Origin: Arthonia radiata
Lineage: Eukaryota > Ascomycota > Arthoniomycetes > Arthoniales > Arthoniaceae
Assembly: GCA_002989075.1 (NCBI GenBank)
Contig: PSQN01000007.1
Location: forward strand, 310,001 to 374,000
DNA length: 64,000 nucleotides
Direction: 5' to 3'
Below, piece after piece: positions 21,938-33,737 of the stretch. Every line of letters begins with the position of its first letter. The first letter of the stretch is position 1. A program made the position numbers and the translations under genes. The notes beneath the pieces are model-generated. The model ran no database searches and was not told the DNA's origin. It saw nothing but the letters and a program-made list of their open reading frames with translations.

Positions 21938-22570
21938 ATGGTCGCAAAGATTGTCAACATTGCCCTGCGCGGGCTCCAGGTACTTTAGCACTCGAGTGGC
22001 ATCGAAGTTCTGCATCGTTGAGCATGCTGACTAATGACGGCTAGTTCTTCTGGGTGCTCCTCATCATGGCGCTCGTTGGCAACATGATTCACGAGGCCAA
22101 CGCTGGCAACCCTTCGGTCGTCAATTTCGCCATGGTGTGCGCTGTCTTTGGCATGGCCTCACTCTTCTATCTCATACCGGCCACCATCAAAGAAGATCTC
22201 GCCTTCCATCCGTTCATCATGATCGTTCTGGATGTGATCAACACCCTCATCTTCTTCAGCTGCGCAGTCGCGCTTGCAGCCCAGCTTGGTGTTCACTCAT
22301 GTGGCAACGGGGTATGTGACGAAACATTTCCGTGATTATACAATGTTGCTGACATGCGCATTGCAGCCCTACACAGCCACAAACCGCATCACGAACGGCA
22401 CAAGCCCGGGCAATCGCGCAAAGCGATGCCACGAGGCCCAAGCATCCGACGCTTTCCTCTGGTTCGGCTTCATCGCGTTCGCCGTCTCATCGGTGCTCTC
22501 TGGCCTGCAAAGCCGCGGTGGTGCGAATTTGACCCCCAAGCGAGGAGGTACGAACATCTCTCGCGTTTGA
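21938..22570 (+). CDS. MARVEL-domain membrane protein, NCE102/FHN1 family
   Basis: A four-pass plasma-membrane protein. In yeast Nce102 is an eisosome/MCC component that senses sphingolipid and organises membrane compartments. Exons 21938-21979, 22045-22311 and 22367-22570 give 170 residues. Transmembrane segments: about residues 12-30 (FFWVLLIMALVGNMI), 40-65, 75-100 (VLDVINTLIFFSCAVALAAQL) and 133-155. The extracellular loop keeps the family pattern HSC...NRITNG...RCHEAQA, closely matching yeast Nce102, with a probable disulfide between the Cys residues. The 14-codon first exon was chosen because it gives a short amphipathic N-terminus with a good start (acgATGg). The intronic frames at 22054 are not real starts. 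Confidence 0.9.
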
Positions 22571-23402
22571 ATTGTATCTCAAGATCCAGATCGCGTCAGC
22601 TCGAACAGAGGTTGATTTGCGGAGTTGCAAGCATGGAAGCGTCCAAACCGTGATATCAACAGAGTCCTAGACGATCACTTTGTTGGCTTTGCACGTTATG
22701 GACTGCGAGGACGCGATCTGGACCGTCCATGAGGTGTCCTTAACGACCTACGAGATACTTGTTCTGACCAGTCTGTGCTTTCTGTAGGCAATCCATTCAT
22801 CAAGACTTGAAATTTGCAACAAGCACGGGCGGCCTATCTCCTTTTACCGATGGCGCAAGTCAACTTGCATCCAGATGCACTTTCAGCATGGTGTTTCCGT
22901 GGCATGATGAATTGAAGCAGGCTTAGGGACAGCTCATATCATTGCGGTCATAATTTTGATGGGAACCACGTATCAGATAGCAGTAATTTATGATACCCTG
23001 CAGCATGCTATTGAACCATGCAGTAGAGCGCCTTCTTGTAATTTAACCTTCCTGTTCCTGACAACTTCGTTTTCGAAGCCAACCTTGTCCGAGTATGCCG
23101 TCCCAAAATAAAGTCGCATGCCATCACCTCTTCAAGCTTACTGCCTGCTCGTGTCTTACTCTCAGAGTTCTAGACCGCTCAAAAAGCATGGTCAGCGCAT
23201 CAGCCGCAAGTGGTGCGATTCGGACGTCATCCTGCCATAGGATCCTGGACACGTTGCGCCTCGACGCCAAAAAGGCTGTCTAAATAGCTCTCGATCCCCT
23301 TGAATACCGCTTTGACGGACAGCAATATACGAACGACTAGATGTTATAACAGGCGATTGGTTCGGCCTGCCGTCAACCCGTCTCAATCCATCACTTCCGA
23401 GA
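22571..23402. other. Intergenic region before the OSH3-like gene
   Basis: 832 bp with only short, unconvincing frames (for example 23095-23283). It probably holds a 3' UTR and the promoter of the next gene. No repeats were seen. Confidence 0.4.
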
Positions 23403-26400
23403 ATGGCGGGGATGGAACAGCTTGAGATCCATAGCAGAGTGAGCAACACCTCATCCCTAAACCCTCGGGCTTGTACTGACATATTCTTGCTCCAGTCATA
23501 TTTAGTTCGATGGGTCAAAGTCTCAGCCGAACAGTCCATCTCATGGAGCATTCAACCCAAGAAGCGCTCTGTCCAATTCGGCATCTTTAAGCACCCGGGC
23601 TCAACGAGTGGGCAAGCACCCAGGCTTCCTTCCTCTTCAGCTCTCAACAACGGCCAGGATGATACGCAAAAGGAGAGTAGAACAGAACAGCATGGAAGCG
23701 AAACATCTCTTCCTGAGCAAGGCACCACCCTTTCCGACAAGTTACAGAAGCTGGGCATGAAGCAAGTGCTATGGCTGGGAAGATGTGAGGCGGACAGAGT
23801 CAGTATGGGACATCATGACGTCCCTGCTGGAGAAGATGGCATGTACGGTCTCGTTTTCGACAACACCCAGAGCAAGCAATTTTCAAAGACGGTCACATTC
23901 GTGCTCATGACATACCCCACGAATGCCCCTCCAGCGTCTGGCTCGAACTCACATATGGCGCTCTCACAGGCTTTAGGCGCACGAGGTCGTCGGAAAGTGT
24001 CGCCCAGCAAGCGTGGCTCATACATACCGGCCGCAAGTGGCTCGAGCGACCACGTCGATGAAAGTGATGGGCAAACCACGGTCTCGAATGAAGCGAAAGC
24101 GAAACCCGCAGCAGGTACTGAGTTCGTAACAAGCACAGGGGCGTCGTTCTATACCGGCGTGCTGTCGAAGAGAAGGCGCAAGCGCAACCAAGGATATGCG
24201 AAACGCTTCTTTTCACTCGATTTTACCTCCTCGACTTTATCGTACTACAAGAATCGCAACTCGTCAGCTTTACGAGGCTCAATACCACTGTCTCTTGCCG
24301 CGATCGGCGCGGACGAGAGATCTAGGCAAATATCTGTCGATTCGGGTGCGGAGATCTGGCTCCTGAGAGCTCACAACAGGCATGATTTTGAAGGCTGGCG
24401 TAATGCGCTTGAGAGAGCCACTCAGCCCATCCAATCGCCTGTCAAAACGGACCCGAAGCTTTTCGGTGATAATTTGCTCACCGTTGCTGCGAACAGATCC
24501 AGCGCCGCTGAGGATCAGGAGTGGGAGTCCGTCGAGGCACTTCTTAGCCGGGTGTCTGGTATTACAGACTCCGTTCGCCGCATAGCCAAAGATACAGATC
24601 CCAAGTATATTACGGGCGGCAGCCTTAGCAGAGAAAGTACCATTTCAACTCCGCTTGAGTCAACAAGTGAAGATTACTTCTCTCCAGACCCCCCCAAATC
24701 CCTGAAGCCTCCCTTTTGGCGACGCAAATCTAGTAATCAGGCACAAATGCCACCGATGACCCGCAGCGTTTCAGCCGGACTGCTCGCTCCTCCGTCACCG
24801 GATGCTCTGATGCCTCCTAGAACCCGCGATCGAAGCCCGGCCAAGCGATCAACCCCTCCGGAGACCTCAGACGTTCATGATCGATGCATGGCTGTGCTTC
24901 GTGATCTAGACTCAGTAGTGAGCGACTTCTCCAATCTCCTTGTCCGGAGTAAGGAGCGACGCTTTCCTCCAAGCCCTGAACCGATCTCTCGCGCCTCGAT
25001 GGACTCCATTGGTGGTCAGGAATATTTCGATGCAGAAGACGGCGACGGCTCACTTCGCTCCTCGCGCTTTCTCACCATCTCCCGTGATCATGACGCCGGA
25101 AGCGACGCAGGAGATGCGGTGTCTATCAACTCAGCCTCGACGGTGTCTCTGCACGATCAAGCCATTGATGGGGCAAGAGACGGACTATCGAAGCTTTTCC
25201 CACCCAAGCCGAAATCCATGTATCCCCTTCCCCACGATGCAGTAGAACGACGGTCGACTCTCCCACCCGCCAAAGGGCAACCTCCGTCACTCTTCGCTTT
25301 CCTTCGCAAGAACGTTGGCAAGGATTTGTCGACCATTGCTATGCCTGTCACGGCGAATGAGCCTCTGTCATTGACTCAGAAGACCGCGGAGCCACTGGAG
25401 TATGCACAACTTCTCACCGATGCCGCAGCCACGCCTGACTCCGGGGAGTCTGCAGCAGCCAGAAGGCTGATGCTCATCACCGCCTTCGCCTTGTCAGGTC
25501 TTGCTGCTAACAGGGCGAAGGAGCGAGCAGTGAGAAAGCCCTTCAATCCGATGCTTGGGGAGACATTTGAGCTTGTTCGAGAAGACCTAGGATTCCGCTT
25601 CCTCGCCGAGAAAGTCACGCATCGACCGGTCCGCGTCGCTTGCCAAGCTGAAGGTGGTTTCACCAAAGCTTCCCCACAATGTACTTGGACGTATACGCAT
25701 TCTCCGTCACCATCACAAAAGTTCTGGGGCAAGTCTGCAGAGCTTATGACAGACGGTCTGTGCCGCGTGCAGTTACACACGACCGGCGAGCGCTTCTGCT
25801 GGGCACCAGCTCACGCCTTTCTGCGCAACATCGTGGCTGGAGAGAAATACATGGAGCCAGTCGGTAGCATCACGGTCTCGGAAGAGACTAGCGGTCGGCG
25901 CGCGGTCATCATGTTCAAAGCTGGCGGCATGTTCAGCGGACGCAACGAAGAAGTCACAGTCGCGTACTATGATGGCGTGGGTAGAGCCATGCCTGTTAGC
26001 GCGACAGGCACGTGGACGAGTGGTCTGAAGACTGACGGTGGAGAAGCCATCTGGAAGGCCAACGCACTACTTGCTAACGCCCAGACACGCTTTGGTTTCA
26101 CACCCTTCGCGGCCACGCTCAATGACATTAGTCCGATGGAAGAGAACGCCTTACCACCTACAGACTCGCGCTTGCGACCTGATCAGCGCGCTTACGAAGA
26201 CGGACAGTTAGATAAAGCTGAGGATCTGAAGCTGAAGCTCGAAGAAGCACAAAGGCGACGGCGAAAAGACATGGAAACACACGGCGAAGAGTGGAAGTCG
26301 AGGTGGTTCGAGCAGGTCAGCCACAAGAAGGGCGACGAGGGCGAGGACGTCTGGAGGCTGCGAGGAACCGAGGAACCGGGCGCGAACTACTGGGATGTGC

Positions 26401-26465
26401 GAAGAGCAGTGGTGGACCTCAAGAAAGGCCAATGGGATGGAGTGAGGAATGTGTTTGAGGTTTGA
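23403..26465 (+). CDS. Oxysterol-binding protein, OSH3 type (GOLD-PH-ORD)
   Basis: A lipid-transfer/sensor protein at ER-plasma membrane contacts. Exons 23403-23438 and 23496-26465. The 57-bp intron is a multiple of three and so is hidden in the open frame; removing it joins LEIHSR to SYLVRWVKV as in the GOLD domain of Osh3 relatives. The protein has 1001 residues. Order: GOLD domain with SISWSIQPKKRSVQFGIFKH (about 1-160), PH domain from TGVLSKRRRKRNQGYAKRFF (about 225-325), a Ser/Pro-rich linker, then the ORD from about 605. An FFAT-like motif EYFDAED lies at 521-527. The ORD signature reads EKVTHRPV (about 716-723) instead of EQVSHHPP, so one of the paired His residues is replaced by Arg. 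Confidence 0.93.
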   Translation: MAGMEQLEIHSRVSNTSSLNPRACTDIFLLQSYLVRWVKVSAEQSISWSIQPKKRSVQFGIFKHPGSTSGQAPRLPSSSALNNGQDDTQKESRTEQHGSETSLPEQGTTLSDKLQKLGMKQVLWLGRCEADRVSMGHHDVPAGEDGMYGLVFDNTQSKQFSKTVTFVLMTYPTNAPPASGSNSHMALSQALGARGRRKVSPSKRGSYIPAASGSSDHVDESDGQTTVSNEAKAKPAAGTEFVTSTGASFYTGVLSKRRRKRNQGYAKRFFSLDFTSSTLSYYKNRNSSALRGSIPLSLAAIGADERSRQISVDSGAEIWLLRAHNRHDFEGWRNALERATQPIQSPVKTDPKLFGDNLLTVAANRSSAAEDQEWESVEALLSRVSGITDSVRRIAKDTDPKYITGGSLSRESTISTPLESTSEDYFSPDPPKSLKPPFWRRKSSNQAQMPPMTRSVSAGLLAPPSPDALMPPRTRDRSPAKRSTPPETSDVHDRCMAVLRDLDSVVSDFSNLLVRSKERRFPPSPEPISRASMDSIGGQEYFDAEDGDGSLRSSRFLTISRDHDAGSDAGDAVSINSASTVSLHDQAIDGARDGLSKLFPPKPKSMYPLPHDAVERRSTLPPAKGQPPSLFAFLRKNVGKDLSTIAMPVTANEPLSLTQKTAEPLEYAQLLTDAAATPDSGESAAARRLMLITAFALSGLAANRAKERAVRKPFNPMLGETFELVREDLGFRFLAEKVTHRPVRVACQAEGGFTKASPQCTWTYTHSPSPSQKFWGKSAELMTDGLCRVQLHTTGERFCWAPAHAFLRNIVAGEKYMEPVGSITVSEETSGRRAVIMFKAGGMFSGRNEEVTVAYYDGVGRAMPVSATGTWTSGLKTDGGEAIWKANALLANAQTRFGFTPFAATLNDISPMEENALPPTDSRLRPDQRAYEDGQLDKAEDLKLKLEEAQRRRRKDMETHGEEWKSRWFEQVSHKKGDEGEDVWRLRGTEEPGANYWDVRRAVVDLKKGQWDGVRNVFEV

Positions 26466-26771
26466 TGGGCTACAGCGATCACGCCCTTGGTGGCAAGCTT
26501 GTATAAGCTTCGGGAATGACTACGCCAGCGTGCTGGCATTTTTGGAAGTGCTTTCAGACCATCTCGCTTGTTGTGCTGTTGCTCTTCACTTTGTTTGCAT
26601 GCTGCTCACACAAGCAGACGTTACCCCAAAGCGGACTAGTGTGCATCTGTCGCTCTCGGTCTTGGGTGGACGCTTTTCTTCATAGACATTCGACGTTCCA
26701 GAGTATGGATACATTTCCTCGGCGCTCATGTAGCGTTTAGGCTGACGACGTCGCGGAAGACGCTCTATACA
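26466..26771. other. OSH3-MED1 spacer
   Basis: 306 bp carrying the 3' UTR and the promoter of the Mediator gene. Nothing else is visible. Confidence 0.35.
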
Positions 26772-29239
26772 ATGTCCTCACCTCCATCAGCGCCAACGCC
26801 GTCCGCGCAGAGCCTTGCCAAGTCACAATCACAGCGTTCGCATACCCAACCTCGCGGCGTAACTGGTACGAATCCATCTACGCCCGCACCGGCCGCGACG
26901 CCGGGTCAACAAGCAACACCGTCCTCCGCTGCGCCCTTCCTATCGCCAAGTCTAAATCGTCATGGAAATCTTGCTGGAAAGACCACAATCGGCAATAAGA
27001 CTATTGCCAACAAGAGTCTCGCAGGTAAAGGCCTCCCAGGTCAACACGTAAGCCCAGCAGCGGCGCAGCATGGGTCAAGCCCAGGTAGCGTCCCTATGAT
27101 GGCAACACCCAGCCTTGGTGGAATTGCAGGAGGCACTACGTTCGACAGTCCCAGCCATGCGGCGCTCGCTGCTGTGGGCATGGAGCCGAGCAGTAGTAGC
27201 AACCCCATGGGACTTAGCATGTCTAGCCTTGGTCAACTTGGAATGCAGGGCGCTGGCGCAAATCTGTCTTCAATCGGCATGATGGCAGGGCTGTCACATG
27301 GAATGTTAGGCACGAGCAGTATGGGTATGGGTGGAGGACCGAACAAGTTGGACGAGGCTGAGAGAAGGAGGAGGCTTGAGAGCGTGTTGAACATGTTGAG
27401 TGAGCGCAGAGGTCGAATCAGTCAAGAAGGCTTGGAGAGATTGGCGAGGCGTATGGGCTTGGCCACTATGAGAGAGAATGCCAGCTCGCTGTTGCTCGCG
27501 GGAGAAAAGAATTTTGGCGTCGACGTAAGTCTCTAACAGCTTGTATCGAGAACCTGTGGATGCTTACCAATGCTTAGATACTCTTCCAGTCGCCTTCCTC
27601 CTCCGCCATCCAAGATACTAAATTCCAGTTCTACAACGTGAATGATACCACCATGGCTGACTTCTCATCAGCTGCTGCCGTCCTACGCGAGGATCTCTCG
27701 CCGCCGCCAGGCATGTCTTCGATCAATGCTGGATTGGATAATTTCGCAAAGAATCTGGAAAAGATTTCGAAGTTGGAGACGTTAGGCGTCGACGGCGCAA
27801 ACTGCTTTGAGGCGATCAGCGGAATGTATCGAAGTTTAAGGAAGCTCTATGATCACGAAAAACATCTAGCAGAGACTCTGGCTGATCACAAGCGCGAACT
27901 TGCTCCAGAGGCCGGCGTTACTTGTACGAAAAGCGGGCAGCCAAAGATGAATATGAGGAAGACTGTTGGTCTAAGCATAGAGTATTGGCGCGATCAGCAC
28001 CTAATACCACCTGTAAACAGTGCAACACCGACGTTGCATATTCCGAGAGACAACTCAGACGAGCATATGCCCGATGCTGACTCACTAGATGCACAAGCAA
28101 TAAGTTCGGATGACAATGTCAAGAGCTATACACTCCACGTTGACATTGAGTCTTGTCCATCGTCTGTCTATCAGCCCATTCGGAGCTCCTCGGCATGGAT
28201 TTCCTTATCCATTACTAAGTCAGTCAGTCATGTAGTTGACAATTCCGACGATCATCCAGACACCCAGCCACGAGAAGTTGACTGGCTCGAGCCACCGGTC
28301 TTTGTACCTAGCAAGCCCGAGACACCACCACTCGAAGCACGTTTTACTGCGCAGCTTGATCCTCCCGTGGTCTTACCGCTGAATGTCGCTGCCCAGATCC
28401 TGGCCTCGGTTGGCGCAGATCTGGATCTAGGTCACGAACAGATGAACCAGACGACCTATGAATCGTTGATGCTAGGTGATCATCCACGCGTATCACAACG
28501 AGCGACCCCCAATGAGGCCTTGGTATTTTCACCGCCTGTGCTGGGTTTCAACGACGAAAAACAACAGGAGCATTATGAGCATTCATGGGAGACGCGACTT
28601 TACTTCCCACGCCCAGAGCTAGCCAGGGCGCTGCGCGAGTTGCCTTTCAGTCATCCGAAGCAGCTTGTCGCTCTATTACCGGTGCTGCGCCAATACTTAT
28701 TGTTCGCGAAGCTCATACGCTCAGCCGCTGTAGTTCCATACCCAATTGGCGGTCCTCAATCGGATCCCACTGCAGAGTTCAGCAACGAGATCAATGGTAC
28801 AAACATCGGAGCTGAAAACGGACGAGCAACGCAAGACGAGTTGGACCTCCTACTTGCACCCACGCCATCTTCCGACGCAGCTGATGAGATCACAGATCCA
28901 GATGTCAACATGGATGAGGCCGCACGACCTGCTAAAGGAGGGAGACATCCTACCCGCGTAATCGATCTGACCATTGGTTCATTGACCCCTGTTCCTCGGC
29001 TGACGCTCATCGTCCCCACAGCTATGGGACTTCTGACAGCACATATCAGCATCACTGTGGATGCTGATCTAAGTGTCTCTGTCTCGAACGACGCTGTTGA
29101 TGCTCTTCTTGCTGAGCACACCGGCGAGCATCGGACGCGAAGGAAGCACAATATCGAATTGGCCATGGCGAAGGCACTCGCAACGGTCGAAGACCTACCC
29201 GTCTGGGCCGAATGGACGCAAAGGAAGCTCGCATCATGA
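26772..29239 (+). CDS. MED1: Mediator complex subunit 1
   Basis: A middle-module subunit of the Mediator coactivator, which bridges activators and RNA polymerase II. Two exons, 26772-27524 and 27578-29239 (53-bp intron), give 804 residues; the join reads FGVDILFQSPSSS. The first ~190 residues are disordered, rich in Ser, Gly, Met and Ala with Thr/Pro repeats. The Med1 domain starts near EAERRRRLESVLNMLSERRG, followed by QEGLERLARRMGL, the most recognisable fungal Med1 block, then DFSSAAAVLREDLSPP and the NCFEAISGMYRSLRKLYDHE helix. The rest is divergent, as is usual. No LxxLL boxes of the metazoan type are obvious. Assignment rests on the domain start and the conserved helix. Confidence 0.82.
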
Positions 29240-30014
29240 GCAGCATCCACACATTTTGTCTTCAGGTCTGTCTACATCTCAACATGTGCTGTTACGCCTG
29301 CGCTGCTTGAGTAAGTCACGTCATGAGTTCTCGCAGAACATGAGGTGTGCTGCAAACTCCATGGCACCGTCGCTCAAGACCAACACGTATATCAACACCG
29401 TCCACGCATTGCCCGCTAAGTGTCTCGGGTCTGACAGCCTGAGTCCTGCGCTTGTTCAGCTGGAGCTTTGATTGTGTGCCTTTCGTGGGGCGGAAGGGCC
29501 GCGTTGCAATTGAGTTTGCCGCATACAGCACAGCGGTAAGCTTATTCATGCTGAGCTTATACCAGTAGTAAGATGTCGCTCTCACCTCGCACAGTGATTC
29601 TAGAACGAGTGTTAAGGTTTGCCATCAGCTTATGCGAGAATCCACTCGCGGGTTCAGCGCCTTTAATATTGAGCAATGGCCGTGGACCTTTTGTTCATTT
29701 TCCCTTGTGCGAAACAGCCAGGTCAAACAAGTAAGCATGCTGTTATAGTCGCACGTGGATGCTCGCATGTAACTTCCAAATTTGCTGTTGACTTGCGCTT
29801 ACCTTGGCATACCAATCATAAAGCATCCGCGCGTCTCACGCAAGACACACCAGGCATCGTCGGTCACGCCGATACGCTACATTCAGCTACATCACTGCCT
29901 GTCGGGGGCTCTTCTTACCAGCACAGCTGTCCCTCGCCCACGTCCATCTCATTTAAGTCTCAGGCACTTCACAAATCGCCGCTCACAACTCCTCGCTACA
30001 TCTCATACACAGTC
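29240..30014. other. MED1-SDR intergenic region
   Basis: 775 bp. Frames such as 29676-30302 are accidental extensions into the next gene. The 150 bp before 30015 are C/T-rich and look like promoter and leader. Confidence 0.4.
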
Positions 30015-31078
30015 ATGGCCGCTCGACAACGCCTTGAAGGCAAAGTTGCAATCGTCACAGGCGCTTCAACAGGAATAGGTCGTGCCATCGCATTGAAGTT
30101 GGCAGACGAGGGCGCTAGACTAGTAGTCTGCGCTTCAAGGAGGCCAAAGCACGAAGGCGAGGAAGACGCCACGCACGATTTGATCTGCGGGAAACATGGC
30201 GATGGGCGCGCTGTGTTCCAGAAGACCGACGCGAGTGTTGGCGCTGATCTGGAGGCATGCGTGAACTTGGCCGTCGATAAGTGTGGCCGACTGGATGTGT
30301 GAGTACATTACAGCGTGAAGTGTGCTGCGACGGCAGCGAGAGAGCACTTACAGCGCACGCAAGCTGACATGCCCCGCCTAAGCCTCATCAACAACGCTGG
30401 TGTGTTGCACGTCAACCGCTGCCATGAAACGACAGAGGAGTCCTTTGACGAGCTGTTGTAAGAATCTTCCTTTCTCCTACCGCAAAGATTCACTGATGCT
30501 AATGGCTTCATTCAGCGGCCTCAACGTGCGCGGCGTCTTCCTGGGCTGCAAAGCCGCCGTCACACAGTTCTTGAAGCAAGAGCCCAACGCTGCGGGCATA
30601 CGCGGCAACATCGTCAATATTGGGAGTTTTCTCTCGCACGTCGCTGCGCCGTTGTGCTGTACGTGAACACAGGCTTGCCTTTGGCTTACGCACACTAACA
30701 CATCCAGTCTCCTACGGTACCTCAAAAGGCGCGCTCGCGCAGATGACGCGGGTATGTACCCTCAACCCCTGGCCTTCCATCAACACAGCCAGCGATGCTT
30801 ACAACGGAACCCAGTCCATCGCCGTCGACTACGCCGCCGACGGCATCCTATGCAACATGGTGTGTCCCGGCTACGCGCGCACAGAGATGCTGGAAGATGT
30901 CTTCAAAGTCGATTGGATCGTGGAGCGCATGAAGACATTCACGCCGATGTGGGATGTTGCGACGCCGGGTGCCTGCGTGGAGGGCACGGCGAACACGGTG
31001 GCGTTCATGGCGAGTGATGAGTGTCGGTATATGACGGGGAGTGCGGTTAGTGTGGATGGGGGTGCGGGGGCGACGTGA
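30015..31078 (+). CDS. Short-chain dehydrogenase/reductase
   Basis: A classical NAD(P)-dependent SDR of unknown substrate. Five exons, 30015-30298, 30383-30457, 30516-30658, 30708-30751 and 30815-31078, give 269 residues. The cofactor motif TGASTGIG is at residues 15-22, LINNAGV follows the first splice, and the catalytic YGTSK (Tyr170, Lys174) lies in the short fourth exon. The NIVNIGS segment supplies the catalytic Ser. The C-terminal CPGYARTEML and SVDGGAGAT match family ends. Arg near the start of beta-2 (ASRRPKH) suggests NADP preference. The introns are short and in frame-consistent phases. No biosynthetic neighbours point to a pathway. Confidence 0.9.
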
Positions 31079-32229
31079 GGGTTGATGGAGGAGGGTGGTG
31101 TCTGCCATGCAGACCATTTTCACCATCCTCGAGCCGGCCATGTATCTCATCGCCGCCTGCCTACCACCGATGCGAAGCCTGTTCAGACGTGCCGGCAATA
31201 CCATCAAGTCTAGCAATACCTTCGCGCACCTCACCTCTTGGGCCTCGCACAGACATCCGACTCAGCGCAAGAACAGCGACTGCGACACAGTCCCACAGCT
31301 GCCAATGGTCATGCAGCAGGCCCATGTAGACAGGGACAGACTGGTGTCCGACCGAGCAGACGGGTCCGATGTGGAGAAAGCTAGACACCTGGAGTTCAGA
31401 TGGACGACCAGATGCCAAGCCTTTGCGCCTTAGAAGTGAGGCAAGAATAAACACCGTTTCAGACGACGTGATTGGAGCATATTCCTTATCAGTACCCGTC
31501 CACTAGCGTCCGTGCACACACGTCCGTGCACGGCAAAGATGACCGACATTGAAGGTCCCGGGAACGGCGCCGAAGTGGCTGAATGCGTGCTGCGTGGGGT
31601 CTCCAGCCTCAATTCCAGCAACGTGGGAAATGTTTGGGCAGTCTCGTTGTGGTGAGTATTTGAACGTCCAAGAAATGAGGCTCTGGAACTCATGTAGGAC
31701 CAGACGGGAGATGACATAATGCGGATATATTTAGAGTCTCCAGCAGACCGCACGCGACTTTATCGTATCAACAAAGCTGAGCACTTTGTTGAAGAGAGCC
31801 AGCCACACTCGCTCGGCGCTATCAACTAAGATGTTCATCGGCAAGACTCAGCGTCTCATTCTGTCTCCTAACAATTACTGAATCGAAACCTATCTCGCCT
31901 GCTCAGCGTCGTAGGGCACCTAATCAAGGACTGCGCCTGCCTGATTCCTGACGCCTGCTCGCTTGTCTTATCTCTCCCACTGCAAACGCCATTCAACGTC
32001 TTTTTGCGGGGCTGATACTGTATCTTTGTCTCCGTCCGACCATTGACTTCGGCCCAGCCCGAAACTCCTCCACTCCACCACAACCCTCATCTTCTGCCGG
32101 TGACTGTGCAGCTTCCCTTGCTCTTCTACCAAGCTTCTACTCCCTTGCTTCACATCCTGAACACGCATACTCACTAGCTTTGCCATCGTAACACTCACTG
32201 CCCAGCTCATCACGACAGCTGCAGCAACA
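31079..32229. promoter_or_regulatory. Long upstream region of glutamine synthetase
   Basis: 1.15 kb without a gene. Two CTTATC hexamers (GATAAG on the minus strand) occur at 31485-31490 and 31967-31972, the type of site bound by AreA/NIT2 nitrogen regulators. Two six-base matches in this length are only slightly above chance. A short direct repeat CGTCCGTGCAC occurs twice near 31510-31535. The final 300 bp are pyrimidine-rich leader. Confidence 0.4.
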
Positions 32230-33737
32230 ATGGTGCGTGACCTAGCTTCTTTGTGGAACATCGTCAACTTACTGACCTTTGTAAACAGGCCACCTCAAAG
32301 ATCGTCTCCAACATAGCACTCGTAAGTCTTATTGCCAATGCTTGAATATCTCAAGTGCAGCTGCTGACAGCTTTCGCTAGCTCGACAAGTTCCTCAAGCT
32401 CGACCAGAAGGGCGCAGTCATCGCCGAGTACGTCTGGATCGACAGCTCCAATGGCACCCGATCAAAGAGCAAGGTCAGCCAGAAACCCTTTCTGAAATAT
32501 CTCTCAGAAGACAGCAAAAGCGCGGCGGGCTGTCCTGTTTTTCATCATCCGTGATGCAAGCAAGGGATCAGAATGCTTATCTTGCACCCACCTCCGCCTA
32601 TCACACCACAGCCAGACTACAACCTCGCCGAGGTCGTAGATCACTATTCTGCATTCCGCCGCATCTCGCGCAGCCTCAAAGCCCCTCTCGGACGCACACT
32701 GACCTCCACCGCAGACTTTGAAATCCTCTCCTTCCTCCGTCAAAGACCTTCCCGAGTGGAACTTCGACGGCTCCTCGACCGACCAGGCCCCTGGCGACAA
32801 CTCCGATGTCTACCTCCGCCCCGTCGCTTACTACCCTGACCCATTCCGCGGCTCTCCCAACATCCTCGTCATGTGCGAGACGTACATGTCCGACGGCAAG
32901 CCCAACAAGTACAACTTCCGCCATGATGCCAACCTTCTCATGGACGCAAACGCGAAACACGAGTTTTGGTTCGGGCTCGAGCAGGAGTACACCATGCTCG
33001 ACGAGACGGGGTGGCCCTACGGCTGGCCTGCCAATGGCTTCCCAGCACCACAGGGCCCATACTACTGCGGTAACGGCACCGGCAAGGTGTACGCCCGCGA
33101 CATCGTCGACTCACATTACAAGGCGTGTCTCTACGCCGGCATTGAAATCTCCGGCACGAACGCAGAAGTCATGCCCGCGCAGTGGGAATACCAGGTCGGA
33201 CCCTGCACTGGTATTAGCCTGGGTGACCAGCTCTGGATGTCGCGTTTCCTCCTCCACCGCGTCGCCGAGATGTTCGGCGTCAAGGTGACCTTCGCCCCGA
33301 AGCCCATTCCCGGAGACTGGAACGGCGCCGGCCTCCACACCAACGTCTCCACCGCCGAGATGCGCAAAGACGGCGGCATCAAAGCGATCGAGGAGGCCAT
33401 GAAGAGCCTAGAAAAGCGACATGTCGAGCACATGAAGGTTTACGGCGAAGGCAACGAGGCGCGCATGACAGGCAAGCACGAGACGGCCGCATATGATAAG
33501 TTCACGTGGGGCGTGGCGAACCGTGGCGCGAGTTGCCGAATCAATCGCGCGTGCCAGGAGGAGGGCAAGGGCTACTTTGAGGATCGTAGACCCGCCAGCA
33601 ACGGCGATCCGTACCAGATTACGGGTGTGATCGTGGAGAGCTTGTGTGGTATGGTGAAGGGCGCGGACATGGTGCAGACGAGTCTGAACGCGGAGCAGGT
33701 GGAGAATGAGATGAACGTCGTGCAGTCGAAGCCGTGA
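32230..33737 (+). CDS. Glutamine synthetase (GSII, eukaryotic type)
   Basis: Condenses ammonium with glutamate using ATP, the main cytosolic ammonium-assimilation step. Four exons: 32230-32232 (only the ATG), 32289-32321, 32381-32473 and 32715-33737, giving 383 residues. The start exon is the initiator codon alone, followed by GTGCGT; it was placed because the family N-terminus then reads [16 protein letters not shown]. Signatures: [16 protein letters not shown], the metal/ATP site [10 protein letters not shown], the ammonium/glutamate region and the [18 protein letters not shown] block, then NRGASCRI. The third intron is 241 bp, about four times the local norm. The C-terminal half is uninterrupted. 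Regulation by nitrogen is plausible from upstream GATA-type sites but is not proven. Confidence 0.96.

Noticed and set aside
31485-31972. Two GATAAG-type sites as proof of nitrogen control of glutamine synthetase
   Set aside because: Six-base sites are expected at nearly this frequency by chance in about 1.1 kb on two strands. They are kept only as a weak hint.
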